From: Algoriphagus marinus
GTDB taxonomy: Bacteria > Bacteroidota > Bacteroidia > Cytophagales > Cyclobacteriaceae
Assembly: GCF_001936475.1 (NCBI RefSeq)
Contig: NZ_MSPQ01000014.1
Coordinates: 62,001 to 126,000, forward strand
Direction of reading: 5' to 3'
DNA length: 64,000 nucleotides
Shown: piece by piece, positions 48,041-57,710 of the stretch
Layout: every line of letters begins with the position of its first letter
Position numbering within the stretch: the stretch's first letter is position 1
Notes under the pieces: generated by a model
The model's input: only the letters and a program-made list of their open reading frames with translations
Databases searched by the model: none
What the model was told of the DNA's origin: nothing
Position numbers and translations under genes: made by a program

Positions 48041-48583
48041 TTAGAACTTGAGCAAAGTATAACCTTGAGGGACGTAAGTAGATATCGTAGTCAGTGCTGA
48101 ATGTGCAATTTTCACTCCTGGCCAGAGGTCACTTTTATCAAGTTTTCGAGCAACCATAGACTGTCCACAGACATAAAACTCTGCTCCAGCCGCCTTAAGA
48201 GCTTCATAAACTTTCAAATTAGGATTATCTATTTTATTTCGCTCTTGATAATTTTTATCTGTAAGCAGCGTGAAAATTGCACCACCATGAATAACCACCT
48301 TCACATGAATTCGATCCTGTGGTACTCCAGCTAAACCATGCAGATTCATAAGTCTGGCAATATTATCCACCCATCGGCTAATTTCTGCTGGATTATCTGC
48401 ACCAGTAGTCATATCGATGATAATCTTGTATTCCAGTGAAGGATCTGGCCGCTCCACAGCATCTTTGATTTCATAGATTCCTCCGAAGTCTTTCACGATT
48501 GGGAATTGGGCTGTTTGAGCAATGCTGAAATGGGCTGAAAACAATAAAATAAGAAAAAGGCCTAGTGTTCTGGTAAGTTTCAT
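48041..48583 (-). CDS. Exported DsrE-family protein
   Basis: This 180-residue protein has a signal peptide (ending SIAQ) and one DsrE/DsrF-like domain: YKIIIDMTTGADNPAEISR, VKVVIHGGAIFTLLTD, LKAAGAEFYVCGQSM and STYVPQGYTLLKF. The Cys in FYVCGQS is the position used in some family members for sulfur transfer. Exported DsrE-like proteins are common in Bacteroidota; the role is unknown. It lies 38 bp upstream of the hybrid kinase gene on the same strand and may be cotranscribed. Confidence 0.85.
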   Translation of the reverse strand: MKLTRTLGLFLILLFSAHFSIAQTAQFPIVKDFGGIYEIKDAVERPDPSLEYKIIIDMTTGADNPAEISRWVDNIARLMNLHGLAGVPQDRIHVKVVIHGGAIFTLLTDKNYQERNKIDNPNLKVYEALKAAGAEFYVCGQSMVARKLDKSDLWPGVKIAHSALTTISTYVPQGYTLLKF

Positions 48584-48641
48584 AGAGGAATATATTAGGA
48601 TGAAAAAGTAGGAAAAATCTTTCGATAGAAATAGCCACTAA

Positions 48642-48672
48642 TAAAAAAAGCCCTGAATAAATTCAGAGCTTT
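48642..48672 (-). terminator. Terminator of the tRNA gene
   Basis: On the minus strand AAAGCTCTGAAT / ATTCAGGGCTTT followed by T-run, directly after the 3' end of tRNA-Leu. Confidence 0.8.
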
Positions 48673-48675
48673 CTG

Positions 48676-48759
48676 TGCGCACGAGAAGATTCGAACTTCC
48701 ACACTACTTAAAGCACCAGCCCCTCAAGCTGGCGTGTCTACCAGTTTCACCACGTGCGC
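48676..48759 (-). tRNA. tRNA-Leu (anticodon GAG)
   Basis: An 84-nt class II tRNA with acceptor stem GCGCACG / CGTGCGC. The D-arm includes GTGAAACTGGTAGACAC. The anticodon stem is CCAGC/GCTGG with loop TTGAGGG (anticodon GAG), and a long variable arm fits leucine. The T-arm carries TTCGAAT. The CCA end is not fully encoded. It reads CUC and CUU codons. Confidence 0.95.
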
Positions 48760-48831
48760 AGTTAATTGGTTTGCAAAAGTATCATTCGAGTTTAACTGAT
48801 GCAAACCTGAATCAAACCTTTCTTTGATTTT

Positions 48832-49716
48832 TTAAGAATAAACTTTCTTTTCTGCAGAAAGCAAAGTATTGTAAAGCAAAGAAGCAATGGTCATCGGTCC
48901 TACTCCACCCGGAACAGGTGTGATTGCAGAAGCTTTGGCAGCCACCTCGTCAAACTTCACATCGCCTATCAATCTAAAGCCTGATTTCTTGGAGGCATCT
49001 TCGATTCGGTGAATTCCCACATCAATTACCACTGCACCAGGCTTCACCATATCCGCGGTAACAAACTCAGGCTTCCCTAAGGCTACGATCAAAATATCTG
49101 CAGTACGCGCTATTTCCTCCAGGTTTTTGGTTCGGCTATGCGTCAAAGTCACGGTTGCATTTCCAGGATAGCCATTTCTAGCCATCAGAATACTCATCGG
49201 GCTGCCCACGATATGACTTCTTCCGATCACTACGCAATGCTTTCCTGAGGTCTCAATATCATATCTTTTTAGCAATTCGATGATTCCATAAGGAGTCGCC
49301 GCCACATAGGCCGGCCAGTTCAAAGCCATTCTCCCTACGTTGGCTGGAGTAAAACCGTCTACATCCTTCTCCGGCTTGATCTTATTGGTCACTTTCTCCA
49401 CAGAGATATGCTTTGGCAAAGGGAGCTGAACGATCAATCCATCTATTTCAGGATTCTCATTGATCTCTTCCACCACTTTCAAAAGTTCCGCTTCAGAAAC
49501 GGTCTCTTCCAGTCTAACCAGCGTTGACTCAAAACCACATTCACCACAAGCCTTCACTTTTGCATTTACATAAGTCTGGCTTGCGCCGTCGCTTCCTACA
49601 AGAATAGCAGCTAGATGCGGGATTTTACCTCCTTCAGCTTTGATTTCAGCCACACGAGCAGCGATTTCTGTTTTGATTTGTGAAGAGGTGAGTTTTCCGT
49701 CGATTAGGATAGCCAT
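48832..49716 (-). CDS. folD: Bifunctional methylenetetrahydrofolate dehydrogenase/cyclohydrolase
   Basis: This 294-residue FolD contains the signature [21 protein letters not shown] (Tyr and Lys of the active site), [29 protein letters not shown] and [17 protein letters not shown] with the NADP-binding site. The C-terminal [18 protein letters not shown] is also present. It interconverts methylene-, methenyl- and 10-formyl-tetrahydrofolate for purine and formyl-Met synthesis. It lies next to the tRNA-Leu on the same strand. The purF gene in the same window draws on the same folate pool. Confidence 0.97.
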   Translation of the reverse strand: MAILIDGKLTSSQIKTEIAARVAEIKAEGGKIPHLAAILVGSDGASQTYVNAKVKACGECGFESTLVRLEETVSEAELLKVVEEINENPEIDGLIVQLPLPKHISVEKVTNKIKPEKDVDGFTPANVGRMALNWPAYVAATPYGIIELLKRYDIETSGKHCVVIGRSHIVGSPMSILMARNGYPGNATVTLTHSRTKNLEEIARTADILIVALGKPEFVTADMVKPGAVVIDVGIHRIEDASKKSGFRLIGDVKFDEVAAKASAITPVPGGVGPMTIASLLYNTLLSAEKKVYS

Positions 49717-49760
49717 TTGATCTTTTTATTTATGAATTAGGATTTGGGAATTACGAGATC

Positions 49761-49787
49761 TTGAGGAATACGAAATATGAAGTACGA
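49761..49787 (+). repeat. Inverted repeat, left arm flanking the S23 pseudogene
   Basis: The sequence TTGAGGAATACGAAATATG and eight more bases match (25 of 27) the reverse complement of 50295-50321. The two arms bracket the S23-type pseudogene and may be its borders. Confidence 0.65.
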
Positions 49788-49815
49788 AATACGGGATTCA
49801 AGAAAGCGTATATTT

Positions 49816-50172
49816 TTATTTGTTTAAACGAGCCGTTTTCAGGCTTGCTACAATTATAGCTACTAGCTCATTTGATTCTTTAATTAAAACTCCGATTTCT
49901 TTTTTTAAATCCTCAATCGGAGATATTTTTTCTAAAATTTCTAGAAAGAACTGACTCTCATCAGCCTCCTCTTCTACAATTTTAAGCTTATAAATAAAAT
50001 CTGCATTCGATTTTGCTCTCATAGCAGATCGATAATTGGCAGCTACCGAACTAGAACAACGAAGTAGCTGATTTACATAATTATTGAACTCTCTTGTTTG
50101 AGGAAGTTTTTAACACAGGAACCAAACATCTACTGCAAACTTCTTAGTTCGATCTTTTAATGCTTGACTCAT
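49816..50172 (-). pseudogene. Four-helix-bundle (S23/IVS) protein with premature stop
   Basis: The full frame starts at the ATG at 50172 (MSQALKDRTKKFAVDVWFLC). An in-frame TAA replaces codon 21, where the family normally has Glu, and then the frame continues KLPQTREFNNYVNQLLRCS, VAANYRSAMRAKSNADFIYK, ADESQFFLEIL and IVASLKTARLN. This is the conserved signature of the 23S rRNA intervening-sequence/S23 protein family. Downstream of the stop, a 68-residue ORF could still be made from an internal ATG. It is framed by inverted repeats and sits between folD and lepA, far from any rRNA gene in this window. Confidence 0.88.
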
Positions 50173-50294
50173 AGAATAACCATATAAACCAGAATACTAT
50201 TGAAAATTTAACCTCACTATTTCTTTGATTTTCAAGCTTTTCTGAAAAATCAAAAAATCGGTGATCAATCTATAGTCTGAGATTGAAGACAGTC

Positions 50295-50321
50295 TCGTAC
50301 TTCGTATTTCGTATTTCTCAA
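50295..50321 (-). repeat. Inverted repeat, right arm flanking the S23 pseudogene
   Basis: Reverse complement of the left arm at 49761-49787 with two mismatches (TTGAGAAATACGAAATACG and eight more bases on the minus strand). Confidence 0.65.
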
Positions 50322-50337
50322 ATCGTATTTAATCAGC

Positions 50338-52125
50338 TTAGTCCAGCTTCAATACCGCCATAAACGCCTCCTGAGGCACCTCGACGTTGCCGACTTGTCT
50401 CATTCGCTTTTTACCTTTTTTCTGCTTTTCTAGAAGTTTTCGCTTTCGGGAAATATCACCACCATAACATTTTGCCAATATGTTTTTACGCATGGCCTTT
50501 ACAGTTTCTCTGGCAATAATCTTCTGGCCGATTGCTGCCTGAATGGCAATTTCAAACATCTGGCGAGGCACCAATTCCTTCAACTTTTCGCAAAGTCTTC
50601 GGCCCCAATCATACGCTTTATCCCGATGAACTATTGCCGAAAGTGCATCAACTGGCTCTCCATTCAACATCACGTCGAGACGCACCATATGCGAAACTTG
50701 GTAGCCAATCAATTCATAATCCAAGGAGGCATAACCTCTGGAAATGGTTTTCAACTTATCGAAGAAATCGAATACGATCTCTGCTAAAGGCATATCGAAG
50801 GTCAATTCTACACGTTCAGAAGTCAGGTAAACCTGATTTTTGATCTGGCCTCTTTTTTCCATACAAAGGGTAATCACTGCGCCGACATACTCTGCAGCGG
50901 TGATGATGGATGCTTTCACATAAGGCTCTTCGATATGCTTCATCCGCGTAGGATCAGGCATATCCGATGGGGCATTGATCAGCTGCACCGTATCATTGGT
51001 CATCATGGCTTTGAACTGTACGGATGGCACCGTCGTAATCACGGTCATGTCAAACTCTCGCTCCAATCGCTCCTGAATGATCTCCATGTGCAACATTCCC
51101 AAGAATCCGCAGCGAAATCCGAAACCTAATGCCATGGAAGTTTCCGGCTCCCATACCAATGAAGCATCATTTAACTGAAGCTTCTCCATGGAATATCGAA
51201 GTTCCTCGTAATCGGTAGTCTCTACTGGGTAGATTCCGGCAAACACCATTGGTTTCACGTTTTCAAAACCCTGAATCGCCGCATCGCATGGACGCTTGAC
51301 GTGAGTAATCGTATCCCCAACTTTGATTTCTTTGGCCACTTTTACGCCGGAAATCAGGTAACCCACATTTCCTGCAGACATCGTTTGTTGCGGGATTTGA
51401 TTGAGTCCCAAGATCCCGATTTCGTCCGCCTCATATTCTTTACCGGTATTGACAAATTTGATTTTATCGCCTTTGCTGAAGGTACCGTTGAAAATCCGGA
51501 AGATCACTTCTACCCCACGGAACGAATTGTAAACCGAATCAAAAATCATCGCCTGTAGCGGTGCATCTGGATCACCTTTTGGGGCTGGGATTCGGGTTAC
51601 CACAGCTTTCAAAATATCGTCGATACCGATACCTGCTTTACCAGAAGCTAAAATTATATCCTCTCGATCGCAACCGATCAAGTCGATCACCTCATCAGCA
51701 ACCGCCTCAGGATCAGCGCCCGGAAGGTCAATTTTATTTAATACAGGAATAATCTCCAGATCGTGACCTAAAGCTAAATAGAGATTTGAAATCGTCTGTG
51801 CTTCCACGCCTTGAGATGCATCTACAATCAATAAAGCGCCTTCGCAAGCGGCTATTGAGCGGGAAACCTCATATGAAAAATCCACGTGACCTGGGGTATC
51901 AATGAGGTTCAACGTATAAACCTCCCCTTCGTGCGTGTACTTCATCTGAATCGCGTGCGATTTGATCGTTATGCCACGCTCGCGCTCCAGATCCATATTA
52001 TCCAACAACTGATTCTGCATATCCCGATCCGCTACGGTATCGGTTTCCTGCAATAATCTATCCGCCAATGTACTCTTCCCATGATCAATGTGGGCGATGA
52101 TACAGAAATTTCTGATGTTTTTCAT
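50338..52125 (-). CDS. lepA: Elongation factor 4 (LepA)
   Basis: The protein has 595 residues from the ATG at 52125 ([20 protein letters not shown]). An in-frame ATG at 52131 adds two residues, and an open extension to 52344 made of 15-nt repeats is rejected. G1 is [10 protein letters not shown]3 DTPGHVDF, G4 NKIDLPGA. The EF-G-like domains and the LepA-specific C-terminal part follow ([41 protein letters not shown]-type ending [14 protein letters not shown]). The GTPase back-translocates or rescues stalled ribosomes under ionic stress. Confidence 0.96.
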   Translation of the reverse strand: MKNIRNFCIIAHIDHGKSTLADRLLQETDTVADRDMQNQLLDNMDLERERGITIKSHAIQMKYTHEGEVYTLNLIDTPGHVDFSYEVSRSIAACEGALLIVDASQGVEAQTISNLYLALGHDLEIIPVLNKIDLPGADPEAVADEVIDLIGCDREDIILASGKAGIGIDDILKAVVTRIPAPKGDPDAPLQAMIFDSVYNSFRGVEVIFRIFNGTFSKGDKIKFVNTGKEYEADEIGILGLNQIPQQTMSAGNVGYLISGVKVAKEIKVGDTITHVKRPCDAAIQGFENVKPMVFAGIYPVETTDYEELRYSMEKLQLNDASLVWEPETSMALGFGFRCGFLGMLHMEIIQERLEREFDMTVITTVPSVQFKAMMTNDTVQLINAPSDMPDPTRMKHIEEPYVKASIITAAEYVGAVITLCMEKRGQIKNQVYLTSERVELTFDMPLAEIVFDFFDKLKTISRGYASLDYELIGYQVSHMVRLDVMLNGEPVDALSAIVHRDKAYDWGRRLCEKLKELVPRQMFEIAIQAAIGQKIIARETVKAMRKNILAKCYGGDISRKRKLLEKQKKGKKRMRQVGNVEVPQEAFMAVLKLD

Positions 52126-52184
52126 ATTCATTTCGGGCGCAAAAATAGTAAAAAAAGGGATAACCTTGGTTAGAAAGGGGCAAG

Positions 52185-52304
52185 GGAAATAGGTTTTACG
52201 AAATAAAGCTTCGCTGAAATAGGCATTTGGAAAGATAGGCTTGGCAAGATACGCTTCGCGAAATACAGCAACGCTGAAATACGCCTTCGGCGAAATAGAC
52301 CATG
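52185..52304. repeat. Eight 15-nt degenerate tandem repeats upstream of lepA
   Basis: Eight consecutive 15-mers align on GAAATA(C/G)GCNTTCGC, for example GAAATAAAGCTTCGC (52200), CAAGATACGCTTCGC (52245), GAAATACAGCAACGC (52260) and TGAAATACGCCTTCG (52275). They lie between lepA and the DUF4924 gene. The unit resembles the core of the 49761/50295 inverted repeats. Confidence 0.75.
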
Positions 52305-52414
52305 AAGAAAATTCAATCTTCAGACTTCGAACAGGAAAAGCCAAGAAATAAGGTTTCTGACATCATTCCTGAAAATCAAAGATCCTTTTACCTTTGACTC
52401 TCAAAATCGAAGAA

Positions 52415-52939
52415 ATGAAATCCGTAGCCGAACGTAAGAAATCCCAAAATATCGCTGAATACCTCATTTACATGTATCAGATGGAAGATTTGATTCGCTC
52501 TTATCAGGGTGACATCAAGGAAATGGATCAGTTTGTCGTTTCCAAGTATCCGGTTTCGGATGAAGAGAAAATAGATATTTCAGTTTGGTTTGGAGAATTG
52601 ATTACACAAATGAAATCTGAAGGAATCCTGGAAAAAGGGCATTTGAGTGAGTTGAATAAGCATGTCGATGAACTGGCACAACTTCACTGGAAACTTCTGA
52701 AAACAGACGCGACTTATTTTGAAACGTACTCCAAAGCAAAGCCACTTATCATCGAGGCAATCGTACAAGCCGAGGGAAAAGATCTTGGGAATGAAATCCA
52801 GATCTGCTTGAATGGCGTGTATGGACTATTGCTGTGTCGCCTATTAGGTAAAAAAGTTAGTGATGATCAGCTTAAATCTGCTGAAGCATTTGGAGAAGTT
52901 TTAAGTTTTTTAAGTCTTGTTTTTAAAAAGGGATTTTAG
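52415..52939 (+). CDS. DUF4924 family protein
   Basis: The protein has 174 residues from the ATG at 52415; the TTG at 52394 is rejected. It is all helical, with the family's typical start SVAERKKSQNIAEYLIYMYQ and later SDEEKIDISVWFGEL and LAQLHWKLLKTDATYFETY. The family is of unknown function and widespread in Bacteroidota, and it is soluble. It is divergent from lepA and converges with the helicase gene with a 13-bp gap. Confidence 0.85.
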   Translation: MKSVAERKKSQNIAEYLIYMYQMEDLIRSYQGDIKEMDQFVVSKYPVSDEEKIDISVWFGELITQMKSEGILEKGHLSELNKHVDELAQLHWKLLKTDATYFETYSKAKPLIIEAIVQAEGKDLGNEIQICLNGVYGLLLCRLLGKKVSDDQLKSAEAFGEVLSFLSLVFKKGF

Positions 52940-52952
52940 AAAATAAATATCC

Positions 52953-54878
52953 TTAGTGCAGGAATTCCCATACGCTTCGATAACCTCCTTTTTCCTCCAC
53001 ATAGCCAAGCAAAGAATCAAAGAAAGGATGCACCGCCAAAGTGCTGCTATCACCGATTAACACTAGCTTTCGCTTGGCTCGTGTCAAGGCGACATTCATT
53101 CTTCTAGCCTCGGATAGGAATCCTATTTCACCCCTATCATTGGAGCGAGTTAGCGAAATCAACATCAAATCCCGCTCCTGCCCCTGAAACCCATCCACTG
53201 TATCAATGGTAATCTGATCCCGTAGCGTCTTCAAATTTGGAAAGTCAAAAGACTCAAAAATCAAACTCCGAATCAACCGAACCTGGGCTCCATAGGGCGC
53301 AATTAACCCAATTGTCCAGCCTGCTTCTTTGAAATGGGCTATCCCAATGGATTTAATCAGGTGATTCAAATGAGTGCAGGCAAATTTTGCTTCCTCGGGA
53401 TTAAAGGTGCTCAGACTTTCTGATTCGACTTGTTCGGAATAACCAGATCCTGCAGTATCAATCCACTCCATGGGAAGTTCCTCTTGAAATTGATGCGTCT
53501 TCGTGTTCTCGGCTGCTTTCAATTTACCCTGATAAAACCACTCATTTGAAAAACCCATAATTACTTCCGGCATGCGATACTGCAAATCCAGTAATTGCGC
53601 GGCTTGTGGATTTCTCAATATAGTTTTTTCAAAAAGCGTCTGAGCCAAACCATCTTTAGCTACCTGCAATGACTTGATTGTAGGTGGAAGTTGAAAGTGA
53701 TCCCCTGCAAAAACCACCTTTTTGGCCTTCAGAATAGGAATCCAAGTAGCGGCCTCCAAACCTTGAGCAGCTTCATCTATAAAGACCACATCGAAAGTCA
53801 TCCCTTTCAAATGATAAGAGGAAGCGCCTACTAAAGTCGTGGCAAATACTTGTGTCCGTTGAAAAATATCAAACTGAATGTACCCCTCCAGTCCTTTTGC
53901 TTCTTCACGAATTCTCGAAACTTCCCCATACATCAATTTACGCTGCGCGCGCTCCTCTGGCCCAAAGTTACGTTTGTATTGTTTTGCCAAATTGAGGTAC
54001 TGATTGACTTCTTTTCGGAGTTTTTTTAGATCCCTGTAGCTGTCATGAAATGCTGTCTTGGCATCCAAGGTCTGATTTAAAATTTTCTCCTCCACTCGTG
54101 CAGGATGTCCCAGTCGAAGCGTTTGAATTCCACGATCTGTCAATTTTTCAACCAATAAATCCACTGCGGCATTACTTGGAGCGCAGACCAAAATAGATTG
54201 GTTGGAAATCACAGCTTCCTGAATCGCTTCGATCAGGGTGGTGGTCTTTCCTGTACCCGGAGGACCGTGAACGACAGCTACATCTTTGGCATTGGCAATC
54301 AATTCACAGGCTTGATTTTGGGAATCATTTAATTCTGAAATCGCCGCTCTTTTTTTTTCAGAAAAATGCGCTTTCCCCTCTCCCAATAAAATCTCCCGAA
54401 GTTCTTTAAGTCTTGAGTTATCTGCCGCTATAACTTTTTTCAGTGCAAACTCCATTTCCCGATAGCTGGCCTCATCAAAAAGTAAATCCACACCTAGTCG
54501 ATTGCTATCCATCCAATCCGGAAGTTCATCAGCCTGAAGCGTCACGACCATGGTGTCTTTATTGACTTGATTAATGACACCATTGACCCTATTTTCTGTG
54601 CTCTGATAGCCTTCCTGCGTACTAAAAAATGATACCGACTTACCTGAACTGAAGGAAGATGGATACTTCGAATCCATTCGCTCGACCTCCACCAACAGTC
54701 GTTCTCCCATACCAATTTTACTTTTCTTGAGTTGAATTGGATGCCAGGTGATGCCCTCTTTTTTCTTTTCCGCAAGGCTGGTATTCAGGAATTTCTTCTG
54801 GTATTGCGACAGATCTTCCTGCCATTCCAATTTCAAAAGTTTCAGTCCTTGCTTTAATTCTGCTTCTATATTCGGCAT
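52953..54878 (-). CDS. SF1B DNA/RNA helicase, IGHMBP2/Upf1-like
   Basis: This 641-residue ATPase shows Walker A GPPGTGKT (205-212), Walker B VVFIDEAAQGLEA, motif III GDHFQLPPTIKS, QYRMPEVIM, DTVDGFQGQERDL and the C-terminal motif VI ALTRAKRKLVLIGD. An N-terminal OB-like region (about 60-130: RLLVEVERMDS, VVTLQADELP) matches IGHMBP2-type enzymes. These unwind DNA or RNA 5' to 3'. The cellular role in Bacteroidota is not established. It converges with the DUF4924 gene. Confidence 0.93.
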   Translation of the reverse strand: MPNIEAELKQGLKLLKLEWQEDLSQYQKKFLNTSLAEKKKEGITWHPIQLKKSKIGMGERLLVEVERMDSKYPSSFSSGKSVSFFSTQEGYQSTENRVNGVINQVNKDTMVVTLQADELPDWMDSNRLGVDLLFDEASYREMEFALKKVIAADNSRLKELREILLGEGKAHFSEKKRAAISELNDSQNQACELIANAKDVAVVHGPPGTGKTTTLIEAIQEAVISNQSILVCAPSNAAVDLLVEKLTDRGIQTLRLGHPARVEEKILNQTLDAKTAFHDSYRDLKKLRKEVNQYLNLAKQYKRNFGPEERAQRKLMYGEVSRIREEAKGLEGYIQFDIFQRTQVFATTLVGASSYHLKGMTFDVVFIDEAAQGLEAATWIPILKAKKVVFAGDHFQLPPTIKSLQVAKDGLAQTLFEKTILRNPQAAQLLDLQYRMPEVIMGFSNEWFYQGKLKAAENTKTHQFQEELPMEWIDTAGSGYSEQVESESLSTFNPEEAKFACTHLNHLIKSIGIAHFKEAGWTIGLIAPYGAQVRLIRSLIFESFDFPNLKTLRDQITIDTVDGFQGQERDLMLISLTRSNDRGEIGFLSEARRMNVALTRAKRKLVLIGDSSTLAVHPFFDSLLGYVEEKGGYRSVWEFLH

Positions 54879-54942
54879 CTATTACTAATTTGTTTCGAAA
54901 CTACTCAACTCAAATCTTGTTTTCTAAAAAAATCGCCGGCAA

Positions 54943-55548
54943 ATGAATTACCTCGCGCATGCATATTTGTCTTTTGGTCAGGAGGAGATTTTGGTTGGGA
55001 ATTTCATTGCAGATTTTGTGAAGGGAAAAATGCTTCTGGATTACCCTCAAGCAATCACTGATGGAATTCGACTTCACAGGGAAATTGATCGGTTTACAGA
55101 TTCTCACCCTTTGGTTCGTGCCGGACAAAGCTACCTCAGACCTCAGTTTGGCCATTATTCCACCGTGATTACCGATATTTTCTTTGATTATTTTCTAGGA
55201 AAAAACTGGGATAAATTCAGTGATCAACCTTTGAAAGATTTCATTGAAGAAACCTTTCAAATCCTGGAAAAACACTCAGAATTCTTCCCGGAGCGTTTTT
55301 CTAAAATGTTTTATTGGATGCGAAAAGACAATTGGCTGCTTCATTATGCCACGTTAGAAGGGATACAAAAATCCCTTACTGGATTGTCTAAACGGACCCG
55401 ATTTGATTCCAAAATGGAACTTGCTCATTTGACACTAATTGAACGTGAAGCAGAATTTGAATTGATTTTCTTCGCTTTCTTCAAAGATTTAGAGACTTTT
55501 ACACAATCGAAACTCACAGAAATACAAGCTTACCATGACAGTCATTAA
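54943..55548 (+). CDS. ACP phosphodiesterase-like (DUF479/AcpH) protein
   Basis: This 201-residue protein matches AcpH in length and motifs: MNYLAHAYLSFGQEEILVGN, DFVKGKM, GIRLHREIDRFTDSHPLVRAG and TDIFFDYFLGKNW. HREIDRFTD contains the metal-binding His and Asp. AcpH removes the phosphopantetheine arm from acyl carrier protein, but many homologues have unknown substrates. It overlaps the next gene by 14 nt. Confidence 0.85.
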   Translation: MNYLAHAYLSFGQEEILVGNFIADFVKGKMLLDYPQAITDGIRLHREIDRFTDSHPLVRAGQSYLRPQFGHYSTVITDIFFDYFLGKNWDKFSDQPLKDFIEETFQILEKHSEFFPERFSKMFYWMRKDNWLLHYATLEGIQKSLTGLSKRTRFDSKMELAHLTLIEREAEFELIFFAFFKDLETFTQSKLTEIQAYHDSH

Positions 55549-55993
55549 ACCAAAAGTCTCTACCTACATTTCATTGAGCATGGTCTTGCTCATTTTGATC
55601 GCAGGGTTGATTTTTATTCTGAGAGATTTCGCTTACAAGGGGAGTTTTGGACTTTGGTTTTATCTAGTTGCTTGTAGTTTGATCACATTGGTGATCTTGA
55701 TGCTATTGGTGAAAATGATGGCAGGATACCGATTCATTACTGTAGGAAGGGATCAGATTATTATCAAATTACCATTAAGAGGTTATACCAAAGCTTATCC
55801 GCTTGCTCAAATTTTGGCTTGGGAGGAGGAAACGATAGTAGCCAATAAGCGACAGTTTAAACAATTGACTATTGTATTTTCAGATAATCAATCTATCTCG
55901 GTGAGTAATCACGAGCATGAGGCTTATTCTGATTTGGTGGCTTATCTAGGAAAGAAAGCGATTAGACAAAAAGTAAAAAGCAAAAAAGCCTGA
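55535..55993 (+). CDS. Small membrane protein with PH-like cytoplasmic domain
   Basis: This 152-residue protein starts inside the end of the AcpH-like gene (14-nt overlap), so translation is probably coupled. Two transmembrane helices (ISLSMVLLILIAGLIFIL, GLWFYLVACSLITLVILML) are followed by a soluble beta-rich segment (GRDQIIIKLPLRGYTKAYPL, FKQLTIVFSDNQSISVSN) like a bacterial PH domain. The function is unknown; the coupling with the ACP phosphodiesterase is the only hint. Confidence 0.8.
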   Translation: MTVIKPKVSTYISLSMVLLILIAGLIFILRDFAYKGSFGLWFYLVACSLITLVILMLLVKMMAGYRFITVGRDQIIIKLPLRGYTKAYPLAQILAWEEETIVANKRQFKQLTIVFSDNQSISVSNHEHEAYSDLVAYLGKKAIRQKVKSKKA

Positions 55994-56011
55994 GATGACT
56001 CAGGCCTTGGA

Positions 56012-56551
56012 TTAGCGTTGGTTTCTAAAATTTTTATCGTAGAGTTCGATACTTTCCCGAATGATTCGCATTGCATCTTCTTTTCCAAGAAAGTCTTCTA
56101 CTTTGACCTCTTTATTTTCTAATTTCTTATAGTCTTCGAAGAATCTATGTACTTCTTTCATCAGGTGAGGAGGAAGATCGTCAATATCTTCGATGTAGTT
56201 TACTGACTGATCACCAGCGGCCACTGCAATGATCTTATCATCAGCTTCACCACCATCTACCATTCGCATCACACCAATTACTTTTGCCTCAACTAAGCAC
56301 ATAGACGGGATGTCAATCTGAGAAATAATCAGGATATCCAAGGGATCATGATCTTCACAGAAAGTCTGCGGGATAAAACCGTAATTGGCTGGATAGTGTA
56401 CTGCTGAAAAAAGCACCCGATCCAGCATCAGCATCCCGGTTTTTTTATGCAATTCGTATTTTCCCTTACTTCCTTTTGGGATTTCAATGACTCCGGTTAC
56501 TACTTCCGGAGCATTCTTTCCAATGTTGACGTCGTGCCAAGGATTGATCAT
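56012..56551 (-). CDS. ppa: Inorganic pyrophosphatase
   Basis: This 179-residue type I enzyme hydrolyses pyrophosphate in the cytoplasm. The signature residues are in [51 protein letters not shown] and [11 protein letters not shown], with the DxDPxD-type metal-binding cluster. It lies 73 bp downstream of the receiver-kinase gene on the same strand and may be read through from that operon, but it is a housekeeping gene with its own likely promoter. Confidence 0.97.
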   Translation of the reverse strand: MINPWHDVNIGKNAPEVVTGVIEIPKGSKGKYELHKKTGMLMLDRVLFSAVHYPANYGFIPQTFCEDHDPLDILIISQIDIPSMCLVEAKVIGVMRMVDGGEADDKIIAVAAGDQSVNYIEDIDDLPPHLMKEVHRFFEDYKKLENKEVKVEDFLGKEDAMRIIRESIELYDKNFRNQR

Positions 56552-56624
56552 GGTATTATAGTTTGGTAATAAAAAGTCGGCGATTCAAAGGCCAATACAA
56601 AGGTATCAATTACAACTTAAATAA

Positions 56625-57710
56625 TCAGACTATTGAAGGCAAGACAACTTTTATTGTAGTACCCTCAGCCAAAACAGACCCCAATTCGATCCTTCCACCC
56701 ATTTGTTCCACTGCCTCTTTGACCATGTAAAGGCCAATTCCAGTACCGACATTTTTTTGAGTAGCTCTGGTAAATAGGCTGAAGACCTCAGTTTTATACT
56801 TATCATCGATTCCAATACCATTATCTTCAATGGTAATAACTGCCTCAGATTCTGTCACATCAATGGTAAGATTAATCCATTTTTCACCTGGAGTCTGTTT
56901 TTGAAATTGGACCGAATTACTAAATAAATTATTAAGAATCACTCGAATCTTGGCATCATCGGACAAAAATTTATGATCCTGATTGATTTGGATATTTATC
57001 TTAAAATGTGATAAATCAAACTTGGTACGATAAGCTTCTAATTGCTGATCAATAATCTCTTTAAAAAATATTTTGGTGACTTTGTTATCAATTTTAGTAG
57101 ATCTATAAAAATCAAGCATCTTGTAAATAAAATCATCCAACTTCAAGGTAGCTGAGTCGATCATATCAAAATACTCCAAAACATGAGGTTCGGTAATTTC
57201 CATTTTTGCCAACTTGGAAACTCCAGAAATACTCATAAGTGGCCCCCTAAGTTCATGGGAAAGGCTATAAACAAACTGATTCATCTCAGAATGAAGTTTT
57301 TTCAGTTTTTCATTTTTATCCTTTAGCTCACTGCGCATAAAATAAATGTCGGCGGCATTCTTAATGGAATTTTTGATTTGTTCAATATTCCAAGGCTTAT
57401 CGATAAATCGGTAAACTTCACCTTTATTAATCGCGTCGATGACACTTGCGATATCTGAATAGCCCGTGAGCAGGATCCGAATAGGATCCGGATTGATTTT
57501 GACCATTTGCTCAAAAAACTCCGTTCCAGTCATTCCTGGCATTCGTTGATCGGCAATACAGACATGAATTTCTTCCTCTTGAGCGATCCTTAATCCCTCT
57601 TCTGCGTCGATAGCTGTAAAAATTTTAAAATCTTTTCTCAGTGTCGCACGAAAAGACTTTAAGTTGTTATCCTCATCGTCGATATAAAGGACGTGAATTT
57701 TATTGTTCAT
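56625..57710 (-). CDS. Receiver-histidine kinase hybrid (REC-HisKA-HATPase)
   Basis: This 361-residue cytoplasmic protein has an N-terminal receiver (Asp54 in CIADQRMPG, Lys in FIDKPW). A linker coiled coil (MRSELKDKNEKLKKLHSEMN) leads to HisKA (His153 in VYSLSHELRGPLMS) and the ATPase domain (LFSNSVQFQK, DNGIGIDDKYKTEVF, VGTGIGLYMVKEAVEQMGG). A receiver placed before the kinase suggests that phosphorylation from elsewhere controls its activity. Its gene overlaps the 7TMR-DISM kinase gene by 11 nt, so the latter is the probable phosphodonor. Confidence 0.93.
   Translation of the reverse strand: MNNKIHVLYIDDEDNNLKSFRATLRKDFKIFTAIDAEEGLRIAQEEEIHVCIADQRMPGMTGTEFFEQMVKINPDPIRILLTGYSDIASVIDAINKGEVYRFIDKPWNIEQIKNSIKNAADIYFMRSELKDKNEKLKKLHSEMNQFVYSLSHELRGPLMSISGVSKLAKMEITEPHVLEYFDMIDSATLKLDDFIYKMLDFYRSTKIDNKVTKIFFKEIIDQQLEAYRTKFDLSHFKINIQINQDHKFLSDDAKIRVILNNLFSNSVQFQKQTPGEKWINLTIDVTESEAVITIEDNGIGIDDKYKTEVFSLFTRATQKNVGTGIGLYMVKEAVEQMGGRIELGSVLAEGTTIKVVLPSIV

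Noticed and set aside
49816-50022. Complete small gene of 68 residues
   Set aside because: The family's N-terminal half lies in the same frame upstream, separated by a premature stop, so this is part of a pseudogene, although internal re-start is possible.
52126-52344. N-terminal extension of LepA (73 extra residues)
   Set aside because: The extension is made from 15-nt tandem repeats; the ATG at 52125 gives the standard 595-residue protein beginning [19 protein letters not shown].
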